Assembly: GCA_913052165.1 (NCBI GenBank) | Contig: CAJXEC010000016.1 | Location: 1 to 32,376 of the forward strand | Direction: 5' to 3' | Origin: an uncultured Rhodospirillaceae bacterium | Lineage (GTDB): Bacteria; Pseudomonadota; Alphaproteobacteria; MPNO01; UBA2964 | Length of the DNA: 32,376 bases | Shown here: positions 26,514 to 32,376 of the stretch, piece after piece | How positions within the stretch are numbered: position 1 is the stretch's first letter | Layout of the letters: each line of letters begins with the position of its first letter | Position numbers and translations under genes: made by a program | Notes under the pieces: generated by a model | The model's database searches: none | What the model saw: only the letters and a program-made list of their open reading frames with translations | What the model was told of the DNA's origin: nothing

Positions 26514-27635
26514 TTACCGAGAGTTTCGTGCAAAACCTAAAATTCCCGCCACCTTTCGGCCTATAGCAATGGAAGCTGTAAGCCCTGGAGACTCTATCCC
26601 AAATAAATTAACCAAACCCTCGATCCCATGAATTTCTGGCCCTTGCATCATGAAGTCTTTTGCTGGTTCTCCTGGAGCTTGGATTTTAGGCCGAATGCCA
26701 GAGTAGCCGGGTTGAATGGATCCATCTCTAAGGTTCGGGAAATATTTTCTTACAGCATCATAAAAGACATCTGCACGGTTCAGATCTACGTCATAATTTA
26801 TTTGATCTATCCACTCCACATCTGGCCCAAATCGAACCTGACCTGCGAGATCTACGGTCACATGAACCCCCAAGCCCGCCTCCTCCGGCACAGGGTAGAC
26901 TGGCCTAGAAAAGGGTGGCTTTCCCACCAAAGAATAGTAATTACCCTTAGCAAAATACGTGGGGGGAATTTTCTCTTTAGGAAATCCTTTTATGAGCGCT
27001 GCGACACGCTGGGCATGGAGCCCTGCGGAATTAACAACAATATCGGCATGGATTTGCGATGGATGGGAACCACCCACATCAAGTAAGACTCCATTTTCGC
27101 TCACCTGACCAGAAATTACTGGAGACAAAAAAGCAACCATAGCGCCTGCATCTTCGGCCTCACCCTGGTAGGCGAGCATGAGACTATGACTATCAACAAT
27201 CCCTGTAGACGGAGACAAAAGCGCACCCACACAATAAATTTCTGGCTCCTCTAATGTCACCTGATCGGGCGTAAGCCACTCAAGGTCCTCCACCCCATTA
27301 TCAGCAGCCTTTTGCTTTAACGCCTCCAATTGAGGTAATTGGGCATCGCTGGTGGCCACGATAAATTTGCCGCAATTTTTATGGGGAACTCCATGGGAAA
27401 CACAAAAATCATACAAAGCCTTTTTTCCAGCTACACAAAGTTCTGCCTTTAAACTTCCAGTCGGGTAGTAAATACCTGCATGGATGACCTCACTATTCCG
27501 GGAACTTGTCTCGGTTCCTATTGAGTCGGCAGCCTCTAGTACGATAACCTCTTTGCCTGCCAGAGCGAGCTCTCTCGCCACTGCGAGCCCAACAACTCCT
27601 GCCCCAATTACGACTGCCTCCACATGTTCGGTCAA
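26514..27635 (-). CDS. L-2-hydroxyglutarate oxidase-like FAD flavoprotein
   Basis: An FAD-dependent oxidoreductase of the DAO/LhgO group, 373 residues. The dinucleotide motif GAGVVG (11-16) with Glu34 binds FAD. SSRNSEVIHAGIYYPTGSLK is the segment seen in L-2-hydroxyglutarate dehydrogenases. The C-terminal GIESPGLTASIAIGRKVA closes the FAD site. It probably oxidises L-2-hydroxyglutarate or a similar hydroxy acid, passing electrons to quinone or oxygen. The start is a TTG at 27635 with AGGTGA seven bases upstream; a GTG at 27623 is an alternative. It diverges from the broken aldolase gene. Confidence 0.9.
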   Translation of the reverse strand: MTEHVEAVVIGAGVVGLAVARELALAGKEVIVLEAADSIGTETSSRNSEVIHAGIYYPTGSLKAELCVAGKKALYDFCVSHGVPHKNCGKFIVATSDAQLPQLEALKQKAADNGVEDLEWLTPDQVTLEEPEIYCVGALLSPSTGIVDSHSLMLAYQGEAEDAGAMVAFLSPVISGQVSENGVLLDVGGSHPSQIHADIVVNSAGLHAQRVAALIKGFPKEKIPPTYFAKGNYYSLVGKPPFSRPVYPVPEEAGLGVHVTVDLAGQVRFGPDVEWIDQINYDVDLNRADVFYDAVRKYFPNLRDGSIQPGYSGIRPKIQAPGEPAKDFMMQGPEIHGIEGLVNLFGIESPGLTASIAIGRKVAGILGFARNSR

Positions 27636-27897
27636 AACGAAATCACCTGCTCCTTAACCAAATTACTTCTGTTAACTTGCAGCAAAGCTTCTTAAAAGAC
27701 CTAAAAGCTCAGCCGCGGATATACTTTTTTGTATCAAGGTAAATTATAGTGGATAAAAACGCTTAAATGTATTTAAAGATTTTAAAATTTGGAAACCGCA
27801 CCAAAGTCAGACCCCACTCGGAGCTTCGTCTCGACTGAATTCTAGCGTCCCACCACAATGGTTGTAAAAGGATCCAGTCTAGTAAAGGAAGTGCCAA

Positions 27898-28661
27898 ATG
27901 GCTGATGGTGGTTCGAATTATGCGGTCGAAAATTTAAAAGTTCAGGTAGCGGCCTGCACTCGACTGCTAAATAACGAGGGGATCTTGGGCTACAGCGGGC
28001 ACGTTAGCGCTAGATTACCGGATGGCCAATCTCTCCTTATTCAATCCTTTGATGCCAGCAGGAGTGATCTAACGCCCGAAGAGCTCTTTATCGTAGACTT
28101 AGATGGAAATATTCTTGAAAGGCCGTCGGATGCCAGACCAGTAAACGAAGTCGAAATCCACCCTGAGGTTATGCGAGCGCGATCAGATGTAAATGCCGTG
28201 CTTCACTTCCACCCAGGAATTGCAACCCTTTCCACCATGGTGGAAGGCCTAGACCTCGTTCCAATGAAAAATCATGCTTACAGGTGGGCAAGTGGAATAT
28301 CAACTCACCCCGAATCTTGGCGTATAAATACTGCATAGCGCGGCAGAGCTATGGCAAACACTCTAAGCCAGCACAATGCACTCTTACTCCGAGCTCATGG
28401 GGCTGTTATCGTATCGAGGATATACCAGGATTAATGGTCGATGCGGTTCATTTTGAAGAGAATGCCAAAGCCCTCTATGACGCATCAAGAGTTGGCGAGG
28501 TAAAACCACTCACAGCAGTTGAAACAAAAGAATTTAGTGAAAATTTTAAACGCACAAATCACGCCGTGAAATTATGGCGTTATTTTTTAGCCAGGAGCGC
28601 GGATGCTAGGGCGATACCTCATAAGTGGGCTAGTGAGTTAATACCCACGGAGAGAGCTTAA
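27898..28661 (+). pseudogene. Broken class II aldolase gene
   Basis: The reading frame begins well, with AAGGA before the ATG and an intact first zinc pair in AVLHFHPGIATLS, then NHAYRWASGI. It stops at an in-frame TAG (28336-28338). The same frame continues after the stop as RGRAMANTLSQHNALLLRAH, carrying the third zinc His in RAHGAVIV. Then a one-base loss at about 28414-28415 shifts the family to another frame (EDIPGLMVDAVHFEENAKAL), which runs to 28661. All catalytic positions survive, so decay looks recent. The family would be a zinc aldolase or decarboxylase. Sequencing error could explain the shift but less easily the TAG as well. Confidence 0.88.
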
Positions 28662-28670
28662 TTTTTCTCT

Positions 28671-29729
28671 TCATTTAAGGTGTGATTTATCAGAGGCCCG
28701 AATTACCAAAACCGAATAAAGAAAAAGTATGATGCCAACCGGTACGAATATGCCCATCCTCAAGTCAACGGAAAAAGTTAAAACAAATAAAGCAGAAATT
28801 CCTACGACAAAGGAAAATAAGAAATGCACTATACTGACAAACTGGTGCGAGTAACCAAGTCGGTTCAAGAGTTGATATAAGTGGGATCGATGCCCTTGCG
28901 TAACATTCTCGCCCCTCCTCCACCTTCGAATAAAGGTGTAAATCGAATCAAATATAAAATGTGCAAATAATAGCGGAACAACAAACCAAAGGGCCCCGTC
29001 ATTTGTGGTTTTAGCCAATAAAATTCCAATAACTCCTATAAGAAAACCGAGAAATTGACTTCCACAATCACCCATAAAAATTCGGGCTTTAGGAAAATTA
29101 AAAAATAAAAAGCCCAAAGACGAGGCAGTAACTATTGCTGAAAAAATAGCTAAATCAACGGATCCGATCGAGAGGAAAACAATGCTCAAGAAAGTCATTG
29201 CAATTGCAGTGCATCCCCCAGCAATACCATCAAGGCCATCCATAAAATTTAAAACGTTGGTCATGGTAATTATCCAAATTAGGGAGAAGGGATATCCAGC
29301 CCAACCGAACTCAATTACCCCAAAAAACGGAAGATAGATTGAGTCAAATTTGATGCCTCCCGTCAGAACGACTAGTGATCCCAAAATCTGAAAACCAAGC
29401 TTCGCTCTAAAACTACTAGCTAACTGAATATCATCCAAAAACCCCCCCAAAGCCAAAACAGATCCGCCTATCAGAATAAAAAAAATGGGGGATCTGAAGT
29501 CACTCTCAGCATGGAGAAATAAAAAAACTCCTAAACCTAACAAAACTGTCAAATAAATGCCGACCCCTCCAGAGCTCGGCACCGCCGTGGTATGGGAAGA
29601 GCGCGCGTTCGGGATTGCAAGCAACCTAAATCTAATCATCAGCCGAGTCGCCGCGGCGGAGATCATAATCAGGCACAGCCAGCCCGTAAGGAAACCCAAA
29701 AAACTAAAAGTCGACAAACCCGTACCCAA
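28671..29729 (-). CDS. WecA/MraY-like glycosyl-1-phosphate transferase (GT4)
   Basis: A polytopic inner-membrane enzyme of 352 residues that transfers a sugar-1-phosphate from a UDP-sugar to undecaprenyl phosphate, the first step of O-antigen or exopolysaccharide synthesis. Motifs are PNARSSHTTAVPSSGGVGIY (40-59), FLDD (97-100), the magnesium/nucleotide site NFMDGLDG (161-168), MGDCGS (219-224) and HRSHLYQ (280-286). The latter marks WecA/WbpL-type enzymes rather than MraY. The start appears to be TTG at 29729 with no good ribosome site; an ATG at 29666 would remove much of the first helix. No other polysaccharide genes are in the window. It converges with the broken aldolase gene. Confidence 0.93.
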   Translation of the reverse strand: MGTGLSTFSFLGFLTGWLCLIMISAAATRLMIRFRLLAIPNARSSHTTAVPSSGGVGIYLTVLLGLGVFLFLHAESDFRSPIFFILIGGSVLALGGFLDDIQLASSFRAKLGFQILGSLVVLTGGIKFDSIYLPFFGVIEFGWAGYPFSLIWIITMTNVLNFMDGLDGIAGGCTAIAMTFLSIVFLSIGSVDLAIFSAIVTASSLGFLFFNFPKARIFMGDCGSQFLGFLIGVIGILLAKTTNDGALWFVVPLLFAHFIFDSIYTFIRRWRRGENVTQGHRSHLYQLLNRLGYSHQFVSIVHFLFSFVVGISALFVLTFSVDLRMGIFVPVGIILFLYSVLVIRASDKSHLK

Positions 29730-29970
29730 ACAGCTTCTGATCTTACAGACACTATCTGTCCCTAAACCTCAGAGAACTGTCAATAGAGCTTGGAGAGGAT
29801 GCCATCTTTGTCGCTCATATCCCTAATCTTCAATGACCCTCAAAAACTAATGTTGGCCGTTTTTAAAACGTCGACAAAAAAACACTGAGCGCCCCGACAG
29901 CTCGAGAATTATGAGGCGAACTGGTGTCATAGGAAGTTCCGGGGGAACAAAACTATAGTGTCTAGGAGAT

Positions 29971-29986
29971 CTTGCGTGATCGCAAG
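29971..29986. promoter_or_regulatory. Palindrome upstream of the ring-cleavage dioxygenase
   Basis: CTTGCGTGATCGCAAG is a perfect six-base inverted repeat with a TGAT centre, 20 bases before the dioxygenase ATG. A TATAGT at 29954-29959 could be a -10 box, putting the palindrome just past the transcription start, a usual repressor position. It could also form a short mRNA hairpin. No regulator gene is nearby. Confidence 0.4.
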
Positions 29987-30006
29987 TCTGGCCTATCATA
30001 TCACCT

Positions 30007-30861
30007 ATGATTAACATCACAGATATGACATATGTCCGAATTGGCACTTCAAACATAGAATCTGCTGCCTCGTTTGCAACTGACACACTTGGATTGCAAT
30101 ATGTCAGACGGGAACAGGACAGAATATATGTGAGAGGGGATAATCGAGATCATAGTATTTGTTACGTAGATACTGACCCATCCTACAGTGTCCTCGGAAT
30201 GGAACTCGAAGATCCCAATGCCCTGGACTCAGCATTTTTAGAGTTGGATGCATCGGGCATATCAGTGAAGCGGGGAAATCCTGAAGAATGCGCTGATCGG
30301 AGGGTGTCCGATTTTATCGCATTTTGTGATCCCACCGGGAATAACATTGAGCTAAATGTTAGGCCATATAAGGCCACTCGCCGTTACTTTCCCAGTCGCG
30401 ACGCGGGAATAACCGAGTTCAGCCATGTGGGTTTACGCACTACCAACGCTAAAGCGGACGAGGAATTTTGGACCTCTCTCTTCAATGTAAAGGTTAATGA
30501 CTGGATAGGCCCTGCCGGCTTGTTATCTTTTGACAAAGTCCACCATAGGTTTGCTTTATTCCCCGCAGCCCGTCCGGGCATTCAACACATAAATTTTCAG
30601 GTAGAGAGCATAGATGACATCATGCGATCTTACTATTTTCTCTCCGATAAACAGGTTCATATCGTTTTTGGCCCCGGAAGACATGCTACCTCCGGTGCCA
30701 TGTTTCTCTATTTTGAAGGCCCTGACGGCATGGTCTATGAGTATTCGAATGGGGTAAAAATCATAGAGGACCCCAATTATAGGCCTCGTCAATTTCCTTT
30801 CACGCCCGAGGCATTTTGTGTTTGGGGTGCGGTGCCAGATATCCCAGAATTTAGGGATTAG
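30007..30861 (+). CDS. Extradiol ring-cleavage dioxygenase (VOC, BphC-like)
   Basis: A two-domain type I extradiol dioxygenase of 284 residues that opens a catechol ring next to its hydroxyls using Fe(II) and oxygen. The C-terminal domain holds the metal ligands His140 (FSHVGL), His194 (GIQHINFQV) and Glu245 (VYEYSNG). The second-sphere residues His180 (VHHRFALF) and His226 (GPGRHATSG) are in the spacing of BphC. The N-terminal domain is the non-metal VOC repeat (TDTLGLQYVRREQDRIYVRG). The substrate catechol is unknown. No Shine-Dalgarno sequence is seen before the ATG. The next gene begins five bases after its stop, so the two form an operon. Confidence 0.93.
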   Translation: MINITDMTYVRIGTSNIESAASFATDTLGLQYVRREQDRIYVRGDNRDHSICYVDTDPSYSVLGMELEDPNALDSAFLELDASGISVKRGNPEECADRRVSDFIAFCDPTGNNIELNVRPYKATRRYFPSRDAGITEFSHVGLRTTNAKADEEFWTSLFNVKVNDWIGPAGLLSFDKVHHRFALFPAARPGIQHINFQVESIDDIMRSYYFLSDKQVHIVFGPGRHATSGAMFLYFEGPDGMVYEYSNGVKIIEDPNYRPRQFPFTPEAFCVWGAVPDIPEFRD

Positions 30862-30866
30862 ATACG

Positions 30867-31568
30867 ATGTCAGAAGAGTTCGGTGCTCTCGGTGAGCCAA
30901 TGGAAAACACCCAAAAACGTGTTCGGCTTGCTGCGAGAGCGCTAGCCAGATATGGCTTAGTTCACGCCTATGGACACGCGAGCGCGCGTCTCAATGAAAG
31001 TGAGTTCTTAGTCTGCGCCCCTCAACCAATGGGATTGATCGAACCTGGTACTAGCGGAACGGTGGTTAATATTGATGGTCCATTACCCGATGGAGTTCTG
31101 GGAGAGGTAAGATGCCATCAACAAATTTATGCCGCCAGGAAAGATGTGAATGGGATTTGTCGAATTTTCCCCAGAAACGTTATGACCTTATCAACGTTTC
31201 AGTTAACTCCGAAGCCCCGACTTGGATTCGGCTCATATTTCCATCCAAGTCCGCCGTTATGGGATGACCCTCTTCTGATCCGAGACAATACCCAAGCACA
31301 AGAATTTGCCAGAACATTGGGTGACTCCAGAGCTATAGTGATGCGAGGAAATGGTGCAGTTTGTGTAGGACCCACAATTGAAGAGAGCGTGGTGATGGCC
31401 TTTTATTTAGAAGAGTCCGCTATTACTGAGCTTGCGGTTATGGCAACTAAAAGTGATAGTCAATCGGTATGTTTTACCGAATCAGAAGTGAAAATCCGAG
31501 CTACAGGTAGCGGTAGAATTTATGAAAGAATGTGGGATTACCTTACCGCAGGCGACCCAGAAAAATAG
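30867..31568 (+). CDS. Class II aldolase-fold protein lacking zinc ligands
   Basis: The fold of class II aldolases is evident over 233 residues (ARYGLVHAYGHASARLNESE, then VRCHQQIYAARKDVNG). But all three zinc ligands are replaced. The expected H-x-H reads CRIFP (Arg99, Phe101) and the later GHG reads RGNGAV (Asn162). The acidic Glu80 remains. The frame is intact and the rest is well conserved, so the protein is probably made but either works without metal or has a regulatory or structural role. It lies five bases after the extradiol dioxygenase, implying action on the ring-cleavage product or on the dioxygenase itself. The ATG at 30867 is preceded by AGGGAT at some distance; the ATG at 30900 (GGTGAG upstream) is an alternative. 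Confidence 0.85.
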   Translation: MSEEFGALGEPMENTQKRVRLAARALARYGLVHAYGHASARLNESEFLVCAPQPMGLIEPGTSGTVVNIDGPLPDGVLGEVRCHQQIYAARKDVNGICRIFPRNVMTLSTFQLTPKPRLGFGSYFHPSPPLWDDPLLIRDNTQAQEFARTLGDSRAIVMRGNGAVCVGPTIEESVVMAFYLEESAITELAVMATKSDSQSVCFTESEVKIRATGSGRIYERMWDYLTAGDPEK

Positions 31569-31584
31569 GTAAATACACCCTCAC

Positions 31585-32376
31585 CTACAGTAAATGGCCG
31601 CTTTTTTCCCGTTTCACAGACAAATAAAACTCATTATGTTGGTTGGAAGGGAATTTGTGTTCCACACGCTCAGTAACCTCTATTCCATAATGCTGAAGAC
31701 CTTCCACCTTATCAGGGTTATTCGTCATCAATCTTACCCGCCGGTAGCCAAGCTGTTTCAGTATATGTGCTGCAGGCAAAAAGAGCCTTTCGTCTGAGTC
31801 AAAGCCTAGTCTCTCGTTGGCCTCCACCGTATCAAACCCCTGACCCTGTAGGGCATAAGCACGCAATTTATTCAGCAACCCAATTCCCCTACCCTCCTGG
31901 CGCAGATACAGCAGTACACCAGAACCCTCTTCAGAAATCTGGGCTATTGCACCTCGTAACTGTTGGCCGCAATCACATTTTAGAGAGCCTATAAGATCTC
32001 CCGTGAAGCATTCTGAATGAAGACGGATCAACACAGGTTTGTCACTCGTCGGGTTCCCTACCACAATTGCTAAGTGTTCTCGTCCGCCGTCCGTAGAACG
32101 AAATGCCAGTATTTGAGTATCCTCAGCATCTTCCAGTGGCACCTTGGCCGCAGCCACCTGATGGAGCGTCCCTGAGCTATCGTACTCATAGGCATCCGCG
32201 TTTTCAGAGGAGACGGATAAAATCCCGTTTTGTTCGAGCAAATTAGGGTTAAGTTTATCGAGTTTAACCATGATCACTGACGGCAACAGCCTGGCTGATT
32301 TAGCGAGCTGCACTGCGGCTAAACTCGCATCAGATAGCGGATCACGCTTTGCCGTGAAGGGACCCCGAAGGGGATG
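31585..32376 (-). CDS. ribA: GTP cyclohydrolase II (RibA), start beyond window
   Basis: The first enzyme of riboflavin synthesis, turning GTP into 2,5-diamino-6-ribosylamino-pyrimidinone phosphate with formate and pyrophosphate release. The zinc cysteines are in HSECFTGDLIGSLKCDCGQQ. The catalytic region is LRQEGRGIGLLNKLRAYALQ, and the C-terminal EANERLGFDSDER and LMTNNPDKVEGL match the family. A GTG at 32313 is possible, but the frame stays open for 21 more codons to the right edge. About 80-90 residues precede the catalytic domain, as in alphaproteobacterial RibA with an N-terminal extension, so I treat the gene as truncated here. It converges with the aldolase-like gene 17 bases away. Confidence 0.93.
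   Translation of the reverse strand, partial: HPLRGPFTAKRDPLSDASLAAVQLAKSARLLPSVIMVKLDKLNPNLLEQNGILSVSSENADAYEYDSSGTLHQVAAAKVPLEDAEDTQILAFRSTDGGREHLAIVVGNPTSDKPVLIRLHSECFTGDLIGSLKCDCGQQLRGAIAQISEEGSGVLLYLRQEGRGIGLLNKLRAYALQGQGFDTVEANERLGFDSDERLFLPAAHILKQLGYRRVRLMTNNPDKVEGLQHYGIEVTERVEHKFPSNQHNEFYLSVKREKSGHLL

Noticed and set aside
26628-27086. 152-codon plus-strand frame opposite the hydroxyglutarate oxidase-like gene
   Set aside because: It lies wholly antisense to a well-supported flavoprotein and shows no family motif or ribosome site.
1-32376. tRNA, rRNA, CRISPR array, insertion sequence or prophage
   Set aside because: No tRNA-like folds, regular repeats, transposase or integrase motifs were seen on either strand.

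Overview
The window looks like a chromosomal segment of an alphaproteobacterium with base composition around the middle (not computed). The main evidence is a GAAC-N7-GAAC motif, the alphaproteobacterial LexA (SOS) box, directly in front of an imuA-imuB-dnaE2 mutagenesis operon. Family choices such as RibA with an N-terminal extension agree with this. I see no integrase, transposase, tRNA, rRNA or CRISPR array. The genes read as ordinary chromosomal content rich in accessory catabolism and export. Both window ends cut through genes: a Bcr/CflA transporter on the left and ribA on the right.

Layout. At 1-1205 a luciferase-like flavin monooxygenase and a Bcr/CflA exporter lie on the minus strand. 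A 634-base gap follows, then a tightly overlapped plus-strand operon (1852-6585): a MarR regulator, an EmrA-like adaptor, an EmrB-like DHA2 pump, a small GatC/AtzG-like protein and an amidase. Two near-identical palindromes lie in its promoter. At 6855-13467 is a patchwork of small-molecule enzymes: a CMD-family protein, a zinc class II aldolase, an LD-carboxypeptidase, a UbiD decarboxylase, an amidohydrolase-type decarboxylase, an MBL-fold hydrolase and a broken Asp/Glu racemase-family gene. At 13546-19958 a NavBac-type sodium channel diverges from the SOS mutasome operon. At 20030-26318 are a YbfB/YjiJ-type MFS transporter, a broken VOC gene and a four-gene Gld-like ABC operon (ATPase, permease, GldG-like protein, DUF4340 protein). 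At 26514-32376 are an L-2-hydroxyglutarate oxidase-like flavoprotein, a broken class II aldolase, a WecA/MraY-like glycosyl-1-phosphate transferase, an extradiol ring-cleavage dioxygenase followed by a class II aldolase homologue lacking its zinc ligands, and GTP cyclohydrolase II.

The most notable observations are: (i) three decayed catabolic genes, each with a frameshift and internal stops, one of which (21181-21587) lies in what looks like an empty gap; (ii) the metal-less aldolase homologue coupled to an intact extradiol dioxygenase; (iii) the SOS box overlapping the imuA promoter; (iv) an amidase with a small putative partner inside a MarR-controlled efflux operon. No wholly new system is evident. 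The dioxygenase plus metal-less aldolase pair is the best candidate for undescribed chemistry.
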